Shown: positions 16,422 to 24,690 of the stretch, piece by piece
Layout: the number at the start of each line of letters is the position of its first letter
How positions within the stretch are numbered: position 1 is the stretch's first letter
Assembly: GCA_963775315.1 (NCBI GenBank)
Contig: CAVZIN010000011.1
Coordinates: forward strand, 124,001 to 188,000
Length of the DNA stretch: 64,000 nucleotides
Direction of reading: 5' to 3'
Source: CAWGHZ01 sp963775315
Lineage (GTDB): Bacteria > Pseudomonadota > Alphaproteobacteria > MPNO01 > DASWLB01
Notes under the pieces: model-generated
What the model saw: only the letters and a program-made list of their open reading frames with translations
Databases searched by the model: none
Told to the model about the DNA's origin: nothing
Program-made: the position numbers and the translations under genes

Positions 16422-16479
16422 CCTCCAGGGATTTCTATCTTGCTCCTATGTATCGCGTTTTGGGCCGGTGCGGAACGCG

Positions 16480-17634
16480 CTATCCCTCGGCCGCGGCCGG
16501 AACCGCGCGCTCGGGCGCGAGACGGCCGAGCGCCCAGGCCACGACACCGCCCGCGGCGGCGGCCGCCGCCATCGCGAAATAGGCGTGCGCGCCGAACCGC
16601 CCGTAGAGCGCGCCGGCCCCCAGCATGAACAAGGCGGAGGCGACCCCGCCGACGGTTGCGTAGTAGAGGCTTTGCGCCGTCGAAATCGCCTCGGGCGGCA
16701 GGGCGCGCGCGATGAAGCGCATGGCGGCGAGGTGGCTCGCCGCGAAGGTGAGGGCGTGCAGTGTCTGCGCCGCGGCGATGGCCCATACCGCGTCGGTCGT
16801 CGCCAGCACGCACCAGCGGACGATCCCCGCGGCGGCCGAGGCGGCGAATAGCCCGGCGACGCCCAGCCGGGCGACGAACGCGCCCGAGACGGCGAACAGC
16901 ACGATCTCGCACACCACCCCTTCGGCCCACAGCGCGCCGATCAGCGTCTCCGACAGGCCCGCGGCGCGCCAGTGCAGCGTCGCGAAGCCGTAATAGACCG
17001 CGTGGCTCGCCTGCAACAGGCTCGCCGCCGTCAGCATCAGCGCGAAGCCCGGCCCGCCGGCGAACAGCGCGCGGAGCGGCTTCCGCGCGCGCGAGGGCGC
17101 GGTGCGCACGTCGGGAAGGGCAAGGCTCGCCGCTGCCAGGAGCACCAGCCCGCCCAGCAGGAGCCACAGCACCAGCTCGGACGGCGCGCCGGACAGCGCC
17201 CGCCCGCCCGCCGTCGCCATCACGATGAAGGCGATCGAGCCCCACAACCGGATGCGGCCGTAATCTAGCCCGTGCGTCCTGACCGACAGCAGGGTCAGGC
17301 TTTCGGTCATCGGCATGATCGCCGAGAAGAAGAACGCGCTGACCAGCGTCACGGCGAACAAAGCCGCGAACCCCTCGGCCGGCAGGTACATCGCGTAGCC
17401 CGCCAGCGCGCAAAGCGCGAGTCCGATGACGATCTGGCGCCGCCGTCCCACCCGGTCGGCGAACGGGCCGAGCGCCGGGCCGGCGACGATGCGCACCCCG
17501 CTGGTCGCGGCCAGGATCGCGCCGATCTCCGACGGGCTCATGCCCCGTCCCGCCAGCCAGACCGGGAAGAACGGAAGCTGGATGCCGATCACCAGGAACA
17601 GGGCGGCATAGAACGAGGCGAGGCGCGCGGACAT
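16480..17634 (-). CDS. MFS transporter (PPP/HcaT-like)
   Basis: A 384-residue membrane protein with about 12 hydrophobic segments. The N-terminus (LASFYAALFLVIGIQLPFFPVWLAGRGMS) and the ADRVGRRRQIV loop between segments 2 and 3 are those of the major facilitator superfamily, and the DYGRIRLWGSIAF stretch is typical of the phenylpropionate/nucleoside-type (LacY-like) branch. It is flanked by unrelated genes, so its substrate is open; an aromatic acid is possible given the branch. Confidence 0.8.
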   Translation of the reverse strand: MSARLASFYAALFLVIGIQLPFFPVWLAGRGMSPSEIGAILAATSGVRIVAGPALGPFADRVGRRRQIVIGLALCALAGYAMYLPAEGFAALFAVTLVSAFFFSAIMPMTESLTLLSVRTHGLDYGRIRLWGSIAFIVMATAGGRALSGAPSELVLWLLLGGLVLLAAASLALPDVRTAPSRARKPLRALFAGGPGFALMLTAASLLQASHAVYYGFATLHWRAAGLSETLIGALWAEGVVCEIVLFAVSGAFVARLGVAGLFAASAAAGIVRWCVLATTDAVWAIAAAQTLHALTFAASHLAAMRFIARALPPEAISTAQSLYYATVGGVASALFMLGAGALYGRFGAHAYFAMAAAAAAGGVVAWALGRLAPERAVPAAAEG

Positions 17635-17662
17635 GGTGTCGCATCTTACAGCAGGGGCGTTC

Positions 17663-17732
17663 GTAGGGGCGGGTCCCCGACCCGCCCCGTATGCGGTATT
17701 CGCGCGTGGGCCGGTCGGGGACCGGCCCCTAC
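17663..17732. repeat. 70-bp palindromic repeat element (family shared with 60081-60145)
   Basis: Outer arms GTAGGGGC (17663-17670) and GCCCCTAC (17725-17732) enclose two hairpins: GGGGCGGGTC/GACCCGCCCC (17666-17688) and GGGCCGGT/ACCGGCCC (17708-17728). It lies between the MFS gene and the ETF-QO gene. The same two stem sequences occur near 60081-60145. Confidence 0.7.
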
Positions 17733-17757
17733 GTCATCTCCGGTAGCGGGTCTTTGG

Positions 17758-19392
17758 TCACATGTTCGGGTAGTTCGGGCCGCCGCCGCCCTCGGGCACG
17801 GTGAAGACGATGTTCTGCGTCGGGTCCTTGATGTCGCAGGTCTTGCAGTGCAGGCAGTTGGGCGCGTTGATCTGCAGTCTCTTCGCGCCCGCCTCCTCGA
17901 CGATCTCGTAGACGCCGGCGGGGCAGTAGCGCGTCTCGGGCGAATCGTATTCGGCGAGGTTCACCGTCAGCGCCTTTTCCGGGTCGCGCAGCTTCAAATG
18001 CGGCGGCTGGTTCTCCTCGTGGATGGTGTTGGAGATGAATACCGAGGACAGCCGGTCGAACGTGATCTTGCCGTCGGGCTTGGGATAGGCGATTCGGCGC
18101 GACGCGCGGGCGGGGCTGAGGCTCGCGTGGTCCGGATGGTGCGGCAGCGTCCAGGGCGCGCGGCCGCGAAGAAGGTAGGTGTCGAGCGCGGCGTGGACGA
18201 GCCCGGCCCAGAGCCCCGCGCGGAAGCCGGGCCGGACGTTGCGCACGCGGTATAGCTCATCCCACACCCAGCTCGCCTTGAGCCGGTCGGGATATTCGGC
18301 GAGCCGCGCCGGATCGCCCGCGGCAATCGCGTCGAACGCGGCGTCGGCCGCCACCATGCCCGACTTCATGGCAGTGTGGCTGCCCTTCACCTTGGGCACG
18401 TTCATGAAGCCGGCCGAGGCGCCGATCAGCGCGCCGCCCGGGAAGGCGAGGCGCGGGATCGCCTGGAACCCGCCCTCGTTCAGCGCCCGCGCGCCATAGG
18501 CGATGCGGCGCCCGCCCTCGAAGATCGGCCGGATCGCCGGGTGGGTCTTGAAGCGCTGGAACTCCTCGAACGGGCTGAGATAGGGGTTCCGGTAGTCGAG
18601 CCCGACGACGAACCCGACCGCCACCTGGTTGTCCTCCATATGGTAGAGGAACGAGCCGCCGTAGGTGGCGGGGTCGAGCGGCCAGCCGACCGTGTGTACG
18701 ACCCGGCCGGTGTGGTGGTTCTCCGGCGCCACCTCCCACAGCTCCTTGAGGCCGATGCCGTAGGTCTGTGGTTGGACCCCCTCGCGCAAGCCAAGCCGCG
18801 CCATGAGCTGTTGAGCGAGCGAACCGCGGCAGCCTTCGGCGAACAAGGTGATCGGCGCGCGCAGCTCGACGCCCGGCTGATAGCCCTCGGTCTTCTCGCC
18901 GTCCTTGCCGATGCCCATGTCGCCGGTCGCGACGCCGGCGACCGCGCCCGTCTCGTCGGTCAGCACCTCGGCGGCGGCGAAGCCGGGATAGATCTCGACG
19001 CCCATCTCGGCCGCGATCGCGCCGAGCCAGCGGCATACGTTGGCGAGGCTCACCACGAAGTTGCCGCGATTGTGCATCTGGGGCGGGGTCGGCAGGCGGA
19101 AGGCGCGGCGCTCGGTCAGCAGCAGAAAGCGGTCGTCCGCGCCCGCTTCGACTTTCAGCGGCCGGTCCTCGCGCGCGCGCCAATCGGGGATCAGCTCGTC
19201 GAGCGCACGCGGCTCGACCACCGCGCCCGACAGGATGTGCGCGCCGACCTCCGAGCCTTTCTCGACGATGCAGACCGAGATTTCGCGCCCGGCCTCGGCC
19301 GCGCGGCTCTTCAGGCGGATCGCGGCGGCAAGGCCGGCGGGGCCGGCGCCGACGATCACCACGTCGTAGCTCATCTGCTCGCGGTCGGGCAT
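17758..19392 (-). CDS. Electron transfer flavoprotein-ubiquinone oxidoreductase
   Basis: A 544-residue flavoprotein from the ATG at 19392, which has a GGGAGGAACC ribosome binding site. The FAD-binding motif VVIVGAGPAGLAAAIRL is at the N-terminus, HILSGAVVEPRAL and a GCRGSLAQQLM stretch follow, and the C-terminal 4Fe-4S domain has its cysteines in the YCPAGVYE and INAPNCLHCKTCDIKDP segments. The enzyme passes electrons from ETF to ubiquinone at the membrane, linking fatty-acid and amino-acid dehydrogenases to respiration. No etfAB genes are nearby. It is divergent from the uracil-DNA glycosylase gene. Confidence 0.93.
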   Translation of the reverse strand: MPDREQMSYDVVIVGAGPAGLAAAIRLKSRAAEAGREISVCIVEKGSEVGAHILSGAVVEPRALDELIPDWRAREDRPLKVEAGADDRFLLLTERRAFRLPTPPQMHNRGNFVVSLANVCRWLGAIAAEMGVEIYPGFAAAEVLTDETGAVAGVATGDMGIGKDGEKTEGYQPGVELRAPITLFAEGCRGSLAQQLMARLGLREGVQPQTYGIGLKELWEVAPENHHTGRVVHTVGWPLDPATYGGSFLYHMEDNQVAVGFVVGLDYRNPYLSPFEEFQRFKTHPAIRPIFEGGRRIAYGARALNEGGFQAIPRLAFPGGALIGASAGFMNVPKVKGSHTAMKSGMVAADAAFDAIAAGDPARLAEYPDRLKASWVWDELYRVRNVRPGFRAGLWAGLVHAALDTYLLRGRAPWTLPHHPDHASLSPARASRRIAYPKPDGKITFDRLSSVFISNTIHEENQPPHLKLRDPEKALTVNLAEYDSPETRYCPAGVYEIVEEAGAKRLQINAPNCLHCKTCDIKDPTQNIVFTVPEGGGGPNYPNM

Positions 19393-19468
19393 GGTTCCTC
19401 CCGTCTTGCCGCCTGTATAGCGTCTCGATTCGGATGTTGGGAACCCCGCGCCCGTGCTAGCGTCGGGC

Positions 19469-20392
19469 ATGGCCTCCTCCCTTGAGCTGCGCGAGCTGCT
19501 GCGCTGGCAGATCGAGGCCGGCGCCGACGAGGCGATCGGCGAGGTCGCGCGCGACCGCTACGCCGATTCGCGGAACGCGCGGGCTCCTGCCGCGCCCGTT
19601 TCGCCGCCGCGGCCCAAGGCGCCGCCCCCATCGCCGGAGCTTGAGGCCCCGCCCCCGCCGGACTGGATGGACGAGGCGGGGCCGGACGAGGCGCCGCCCG
19701 CCCCGCGCCCCCCGGCGCCGCGCCCGGCCGCCCGGCCCGCCCCAAGGCCAGCGGCGCCGGAGGCGGCGCTGGTTTCGGCCCGCCAGGCCGGCGAGACCGC
19801 GCGTGCGCTGGCCCAGGCCGCCCGGACGGTGGAAGAGCTCCGCGCCACGGTCGAATCGTTCGACGGCTGCGCCCTCAAGCTCACCGCCAACCGCACCGTG
19901 TTCGCCGATGGCAACCCGCGCGCCCGGCTGATGATCGTCGGCGAGGCGCCGGGCGCCGACGAGGACCGCCAGGGCCTGCCCTTCGTCGGCCAGGCGGGAA
20001 AACTGCTGGACCGCATGCTGGCGGCCATCGGGCTCGACCGGACCCAGGCCTACATCACCAACGTCATCTATTGGCGCCCGCCCGGGAACCGTAATCCGAC
20101 CGGCGCCGAAACGGCCACCTGCCTGCCCTTCCTCGAACGGCACGTCGCGCTGGTCGACCCGGCAGTGCTGGTGCTGGCGGGCGGGGTCGCGGCCAAGGCG
20201 GTGCTCGGCACGACGGACGGCATCATGCGGCTGCGCGGGCGCTGGTTCACCCACCAGATCCCCGGAATCGACCTGCCGGTGCCGACGCGGGCGATCTTTC
20301 ATCCCGCCTTTCTGTTGCGCACCCCCGCCCACAAGCGCGAGGCCTGGCGCGACCTCCTTGCCATCCGCCAGAGGCTGGATTCCCAGGGCTAG
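19469..20392 (+). CDS. Uracil-DNA glycosylase, family 4-like (alphaproteobacterial form)
   Basis: A 307-residue protein. Residues ~1-25 form a conserved head (LELRELLRWQIEAGADEAI), residues ~35-100 are a Pro/Ala-rich linker, and the rest is the glycosylase fold with motif A GEAPGADEDRQGLPFVGQAG and motif B HPAFLLR. It removes uracil from DNA. Family 4 enzymes bind 4Fe-4S with four cysteines; here only the Cys of DGCALK and of ATCLPF are at expected places, and the usual CRPP is WRPP, so the cluster may be absent or altered. A GTG at 19454 could add five residues. Confidence 0.85.
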   Translation: MASSLELRELLRWQIEAGADEAIGEVARDRYADSRNARAPAAPVSPPRPKAPPPSPELEAPPPPDWMDEAGPDEAPPAPRPPAPRPAARPAPRPAAPEAALVSARQAGETARALAQAARTVEELRATVESFDGCALKLTANRTVFADGNPRARLMIVGEAPGADEDRQGLPFVGQAGKLLDRMLAAIGLDRTQAYITNVIYWRPPGNRNPTGAETATCLPFLERHVALVDPAVLVLAGGVAAKAVLGTTDGIMRLRGRWFTHQIPGIDLPVPTRAIFHPAFLLRTPAHKREAWRDLLAIRQRLDSQG

Positions 20393-20463
20393 GGCCGCTT
20401 TCCACGGTTAAGGGGCCAGTTTGGCTTGCCCGGCCCGGCCGAGTCCTGTATGACCGGATCAAC

Positions 20464-20488
20464 GCTGGTTAACGTCATGTTCACCAGC
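20464..20488. promoter_or_regulatory. Inverted repeat upstream of the lytic transglycosylase gene
   Basis: GCTGGTTAAC (20464-20473) and GTTCACCAGC (20479-20488) are complementary at nine of ten positions around a five-base spacer. The 25-base symmetry and place, about 46 bases before the start codon, suit a dimeric regulator's operator. No regulator gene is adjacent. Confidence 0.35.
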
Positions 20489-20534
20489 GATAAACGATAA
20501 ATTCGATACGAGTGCTACGACGAGGGGGAGCGGG

Positions 20535-22247
20535 GTGTCGGCAAAGGGGGCGCGCCAACGCCTGACGGGTTGGATGATCGCGGCGGCCATGGCCGTCGCG
20601 CTGTTTGCTATACACAACCCGGCCGCCCGGGCCGACGATGACGGAATCTCCTCCGAAACCGCTTCGCTACCGCCGTCCGACATAGTGCCGGAGGACGAGG
20701 CGGCCCTGCCGCTGATCCTGACCGAGCACGACGTCGCGCGCTACCGCGAGGTGTTCGCCCTGCAGGATGAGGGCCGGTGGACCGCGGCCGACCGGGTGAT
20801 CCGCCGCATCCAGGACCCTATCCTGATGGGTCACGTCAAGGCCCAGCGCCTGCTCGCGCCGCACGGCTACCACTCCCGCTACGCGGAACTGCGCGACTGG
20901 CTCGAAGCCTATCGGGACGAGCCGGACGCCCCGATGATCTGGCGCCTCGCCCTGTCGCGGAAGCCGCATCGCGTCAAGGCGCCGCCGCGCCCGACCTACG
21001 ATCCGACCCCGCCACGGGTCGAGAACCGGTCGCCGCACCGGGCGCCCACGCTCACCCGCGCCGCCTACAGCGCCGCCGAGCGGCGGGCCGAGCATCTGTT
21101 CTATGGCGGCAATCCGGAAGCGGCCTACCGCCTCGCCTCCGAGATCGCCCGACGCAACAGCGCCTCCGCCAAGACGGCGCACTGGATTGCCGGGCTCGCC
21201 GCCTATCGCCTCGGCCGTCCACTCGACGCCGCCGCCCATTTCGAGGCGCTGGCCAAGGTCGGCCGGCTCGATGACTGGTCCGCCGCCGCCGCCGCCTTCT
21301 GGGCCGGGCGGTCCAACCTCGTCGGCCGCCGGCCCGAGGACGTCTACAAGTGGCTGCACAAGGCCGCGTCCTACCCGCTGACCTTCTACGGGCTGCTCGC
21401 CCACCGTTTGCTCGGCACCCAGCCGGACATCCGCTTCCGGCCCGAAACGCTGACCACCCGGACCATCACGGCGCTGATGAGCCACAATTCGGCGCGGCGG
21501 GCCTTCGCCCTGTTGCAGATCGGGCGCAAGGGCCGCGCCGAGCGCGAGCTTCTGCCGCTCGCCTATACCGGCGACGCGGCCCTTTCCGACGCGTTGATCG
21601 CGGTCGCCGAGCACACCGGCCTGCCGTCGCTCGCGCTGCACATCGCCGAGGCCGACAAGGACCCCGCGACCGGCGACAGCCGTCATCCTGCAGCGCTCTA
21701 CCCGATCCCGGTGTGGCAGCCCGAGGGCGGGTTTTCGGTCGATCGCGCGCTCGTCTATGCCTTCATCCGGCAGGAATCGGGCTTCAACCTGCGCGCGACC
21801 TCGTCCGCCGGGGCGCGCGGGCTGATGCAGCTCATGCCGGCCACCGCCCGCTTCATCGCCGGCCATCGCATCCGCTCGATCGCCAGCCTTTTCGACCCCA
21901 CCCTTAACATTACGCTCGGGCAGAAATATCTAGACTACCTGATGCAGCAGGACACGGTGGGCGGAGATCTGTTCCGGCTGGCCGCCGCCTATAACGGCGG
22001 GCCAGGCAATCTCGCCCGCTGGGAGAAGCGCTCGGCCAAGATGCAGGATTCGCTGATGTTCATCGAATCGATCCCGGCCGCCGAAACGCGCAACTTCATC
22101 GAGCGGGTCCTGGCGAACCTGTGGGTCTATCACCTGCGGCTCGGCCAGACGGCACCCTCCCTCGATGCCGTCGCGCAGGGCGAGCGGCCGCTTTACGTGC
22201 CCCTTGACGGGGCGGCGACGGCGGTGGCACGGAATGCCCGGAATTGA
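20535..22247 (+). CDS. Soluble lytic murein transglycosylase (SLT domain)
   Basis: A 570-residue periplasmic protein starting with GTG at 20535 behind a GAGGGGGAG ribosome binding site. A signal peptide (MIAAAMAVALFAIHNPAARA) is followed by a long helical U-shaped superhelix with TPR-like repeats, then a C-terminal SLT domain. E414 in FIRQESGF is the catalytic acid, with SAGARGLMQLMPATA, GQKYLDYLM and AAYNGGPGNLARW as the other lysozyme-like motifs. It cleaves glycan strands to 1,6-anhydroMurNAc products. moaB overlaps its end by 14 bases. Confidence 0.9.
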   Translation: MSAKGARQRLTGWMIAAAMAVALFAIHNPAARADDDGISSETASLPPSDIVPEDEAALPLILTEHDVARYREVFALQDEGRWTAADRVIRRIQDPILMGHVKAQRLLAPHGYHSRYAELRDWLEAYRDEPDAPMIWRLALSRKPHRVKAPPRPTYDPTPPRVENRSPHRAPTLTRAAYSAAERRAEHLFYGGNPEAAYRLASEIARRNSASAKTAHWIAGLAAYRLGRPLDAAAHFEALAKVGRLDDWSAAAAAFWAGRSNLVGRRPEDVYKWLHKAASYPLTFYGLLAHRLLGTQPDIRFRPETLTTRTITALMSHNSARRAFALLQIGRKGRAERELLPLAYTGDAALSDALIAVAEHTGLPSLALHIAEADKDPATGDSRHPAALYPIPVWQPEGGFSVDRALVYAFIRQESGFNLRATSSAGARGLMQLMPATARFIAGHRIRSIASLFDPTLNITLGQKYLDYLMQQDTVGGDLFRLAAAYNGGPGNLARWEKRSAKMQDSLMFIESIPAAETRNFIERVLANLWVYHLRLGQTAPSLDAVAQGERPLYVPLDGAATAVARNARN

Positions 22248-22791
22248 CGAAAGCCGCCCGTTCCTTCCGGTCGCCATCGCGGTCCTGACCGTCTCCGACA
22301 CGCGCACCCCCGAAACCGACCGCTCCGGCGACACGCTGGTCGAGCGGCTGACCAAGGCGGGCCACAGGCTGGCCGCGCGCGCCATCGTCACCGACGACAC
22401 CGACGCGATCGTCGCCAAGCTCCGCGAATTCGTCGCCGATTCCGCCGTCGACTGCGTGCTGGCGACGGGCGGCACCGGCGTCACCGGCCGCGACGTGACG
22501 CCGGAGGCCTTCTCGCAAGTCTACGAGAAGGAGATCCCGGGCTTCGGCGAGCTGTTCCGCATGCTCAGCTTCCAGAAGATCGGCACCTCGACGATCCAGT
22601 CGCGCGCCACGGCGGGGGTCGCCGGCGGCACCTATCTGTTCGCCCTGCCCGGCTCGCCCGGCGCCTGCCGCGACGCATGGGACGACATACTGGTCTACCA
22701 GCTCGACTACCGGTTCCGGCCGTGCAACTTCGTCGAGCTGATGCCGCGCCTCACCGAGCACATGAGCTACGGCGGCCGCGGCAAGGGGTGA
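22234..22791 (+). CDS. moaB: Molybdenum cofactor biosynthesis protein MoaB
   Basis: A 185-residue protein of the MoaB/Mog fold. It has VAIAVLTVSDTRTPETDRSGD at the N-terminus, the ATGGTGVTGRDVTPEA molybdopterin-binding motif in the middle and an ALPGSPGAC turn near the end. MoaB-type proteins adenylylate molybdopterin or act as paralogues of MogA in Moco synthesis. The ATG lies inside the end of the lytic transglycosylase gene (14-base overlap), so translation may be coupled although the functions are unrelated. Confidence 0.9.
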   Translation: MPGIDESRPFLPVAIAVLTVSDTRTPETDRSGDTLVERLTKAGHRLAARAIVTDDTDAIVAKLREFVADSAVDCVLATGGTGVTGRDVTPEAFSQVYEKEIPGFGELFRMLSFQKIGTSTIQSRATAGVAGGTYLFALPGSPGACRDAWDDILVYQLDYRFRPCNFVELMPRLTEHMSYGGRGKG

Positions 22792-22808
22792 ATCCCGGCC
22801 TTCCGGGC

Positions 22809-23167
22809 CTACTCGCGGATGCGGACCCGGCCAGGCTCCACGATCCAAAGCCGATTGTCGCGGATTTCGCTTTCCAGTACGGGCAGTGCGGCCTCAATCA
22901 GCACAGGATTTGCGCGATGCTTTGCGCGGCAGGGCGTAGCGCCCATACCCCCGCGTGCGGTGCGTGCGCGTACTGGCGCGCGTCGGCGAAATCGAGGTCG
23001 AGAGTGACCAGGGTACGCCGTTCGCTCAGGGCCGCTTCGAAAACCCGACCGTCCGGCTGCCCGCCGAGGCCCTCCTCCAGCACCGTTGCGACATCATGGC
23101 CAGCACCGCGGAGCAAGGAGGCGGCATTGGCCGGAATGTTCTCGTCGAGCTTGAAGCGCGCTGCCAT
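22809..23167 (-). pseudogene. DUF5615 PIN-like toxin, frameshifted near its 3' end
   Basis: The frame starting at 23167 gives FKLDENIPANAASLLRGAGHD, then TLVTLDLDFADARQYAHA and ends early at 22898 after 89 residues. This is the DUF5615 PIN-like nuclease fold with its acidic residues (DEN, DLDF). In another frame, to a stop at 22809, the missing family C-terminus is still readable: PVLIEAALPVL, then RLWIVEPGRVRIRE. A single lost base near the AAAT at about 22910 explains this. The upstream gene is a DUF433 antitoxin. The shortened protein may be inactive, leaving a defused toxin-antitoxin pair. Confidence 0.75.
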
Positions 23168-23174
23168 GCGCGCG

Positions 23175-23402
23175 TCAGGCTGAGGTCGGGACGATCCGCT
23201 CCCGCGCCAATTCGGCCGCGTAGGCGATGGCGGCCCGGATCTGGTCGTCGGTCAGGGAGGGGTACTGCTCGCGAATCCGCTCGGCCGTCTCGCCCGCGGC
23301 GAGGTTCTCCAGCACCACCGAGACGGGAATCCGGGTTCCGCGCAGGCAGGCCGCGCCCTGCATCACCAGGGGATCGGCAGCGATGTAGGGCTTCCAGTCC
23401 AT
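23175..23402 (-). CDS. DUF433 antitoxin
   Basis: A 75-residue DUF433 protein starting at the ATG at 23402. It has the typical GTRIPVSVVLENLAAGETAERIREQYPSLT helix-turn-helix-like core and ends seven bases before the DUF5615 gene. DUF433 and DUF5615 genes commonly form VapBC-like type II toxin-antitoxin modules in which the DUF433 protein neutralises the PIN-like toxin and represses the operon. Here the antitoxin is intact while the toxin is frameshifted. Confidence 0.85.
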   Translation of the reverse strand: MDWKPYIAADPLVMQGAACLRGTRIPVSVVLENLAAGETAERIREQYPSLTDDQIRAAIAYAAELARERIVPTSA

Positions 23403-23472
23403 CCGCCCTCCTCGATGCCCTGCACCATAGCATTCCGGTTCTGACAAAATCATCCCCCACCAAACCCACGCT

Positions 23473-23648
23473 ACGGCCTGCCGGACGGGGGCATGGGACG
23501 ACCTCGCCGCCGGGAGGCAAATCGACACGGCGGCGCTTGGCGGCGGTTGCTTCCGGAACCGCAACCTGCTCGAATCGGCCGAGGCGCGGCTTCGGGCGGA
23601 GGGACTCGCCATCCTGGCCACGCGGAGCTGCCCGCCAACGACGGCGGC
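23473..23648 (+). pseudogene. hypF: hypF remnant (carbamoyltransferase C-terminus)
   Basis: The forward strand encodes WDDLAAGRQIDTAALGGG, then CFRNRNLLESAEARLRAEG and LAILATRS, a recognisable match to the C-terminal HypF segment that has SGGVFQNRLLLE and a following LPPNDGG motif. The latter appears as LPANDGG in a shifted frame at 23628-23648. There is no start, about 90 percent of the usual ~750 residues is missing, and the end is scrambled. It is just upstream of hypC, where hypF often lies, and next to the toxin-antitoxin pair, whose arrival may have removed the rest. Confidence 0.7.
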
Positions 23649-23705
23649 GGCCCGGATTCCTGCCCCACGTGTCGAACTGGCCGAACCCGCACGGAGGATG
23701 GCCCG

Positions 23706-23999
23706 ATGTGCCTCGGAATTCCTGGCCGTATCGTAAAAATTAACCATGATGAACCGATGCTGGCGACGGTCGAAGTCTGCGGCGTCCGGCGCCAGGTCAA
23801 CATTGCCTGCGTGCTGGACGAGGGGCAGCCGGCCGAATCCTGCGTCGGCTCCTGGGTGCTTGTGCATGTCGGGTTCGCGATGAGCCGGATCGACGAGGCG
23901 GAAGCGATGGAGACGCTGAGGCTGCTGGAGGAGCTGGCGGAGATGCAGGCGGAGCTCGATGCGATGGCGGACAAGCCCGACCCGGCGGCGGCCGACTGA
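23706..23999 (+). CDS. hypC: Hydrogenase maturation chaperone HypC/HupF
   Basis: A 97-residue protein starting MCLGIPGRIV, with Cys2 as the residue that binds the Fe(CN)2CO precursor. The core matches HypC (VEVCGVRRQVNIACV, VGSWVLVHVGFAMSRIDEAEA). HypC carries iron from HypD to the hydrogenase large subunit. The tail of ~20 residues is slightly longer than in typical 75-90 residue HypC. The SIS gene follows after one base, so it leads a tight operon. Confidence 0.93.
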   Translation: MCLGIPGRIVKINHDEPMLATVEVCGVRRQVNIACVLDEGQPAESCVGSWVLVHVGFAMSRIDEAEAMETLRLLEELAEMQAELDAMADKPDPAAAD

Positions 24000-24000
24000 A

Positions 24001-24690
24001 ATGTCGAACGCGGGCGAGCTCAAGGGCCTCTACCCGTTCCTCGGCGCGCCGGCCCAGGATGCGGACCGGCTCGACGCCGCGCTCGCTTATTCGATCGCGG
24101 AGAAGGCGCGCGAATCGCGCACGGCGAACGAGGCCTTCTTCGCGGCGGAGGGGGCGGTGCTGCTCGCCGCGGCGCGCGGGCTCGCCGATAGCTACCGGGC
24201 GGGCGGGCGGCTCCTCGCCATGGGGAACGGCGGGTCGAGCTGCGACGCGAGCCACATCGCGGTCGAGTTCGAGCACCCGATCACCGCGGGGCGCCCGGCG
24301 CTGCCGGCGGTCAACCTGGTCTCCGAGCTCGCCATGGTGACGGCGGTCGGCAATGATGTCGGGTTCGACCAGGTGTTCGCGCGCCAGATCGCTGCGCACG
24401 GGCGGAAGGGCGACGCGCTGGTCGGGTTCTCGACCAGCGGCAACTCGGCGAACCTGCTCGTAGGGTTCGCGGCCGCGAAGGAGCGCGGGCTCGTCACTAT
24501 CGGCTTCGCGGGGGGCGATGGCGGGCGGATGAAGTCGTCCGGCACGGTCGATCACTGCATCGTGGTGCCGGCGAGCTCGGTCCACCGCATCCAGGAATGC
24601 CACGTCGCCGCCTACCATATCCTGTGGGACCTGGTGCACACGCTGCTGGCCGACGCGCGCGGCGCGACGGCGGGCGAGGCGCGGCCATGA
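24001..24690 (+). CDS. SIS-domain (phosphoheptose-isomerase-like) protein within the hyp operon
   Basis: A 229-residue protein with one SIS domain. LLAMGNGGSSCDASHIAVEFEH and GFSTSGNSANLLVGF are the two phosphosugar-binding loops, as in GmhA-type sedoheptulose-7-phosphate isomerases. It is placed between hypC and hypD with one-base spacing on the left and a four-base overlap (ATGA) on the right, so it is translated with the maturation genes. SIS genes occur in some hydrogenase maturation clusters without a known reaction. Its place argues for a role in maturation or in supply of a phosphorylated metabolite. Confidence 0.85.
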   Translation: MSNAGELKGLYPFLGAPAQDADRLDAALAYSIAEKARESRTANEAFFAAEGAVLLAAARGLADSYRAGGRLLAMGNGGSSCDASHIAVEFEHPITAGRPALPAVNLVSELAMVTAVGNDVGFDQVFARQIAAHGRKGDALVGFSTSGNSANLLVGFAAAKERGLVTIGFAGGDGGRMKSSGTVDHCIVVPASSVHRIQECHVAAYHILWDLVHTLLADARGATAGEARP

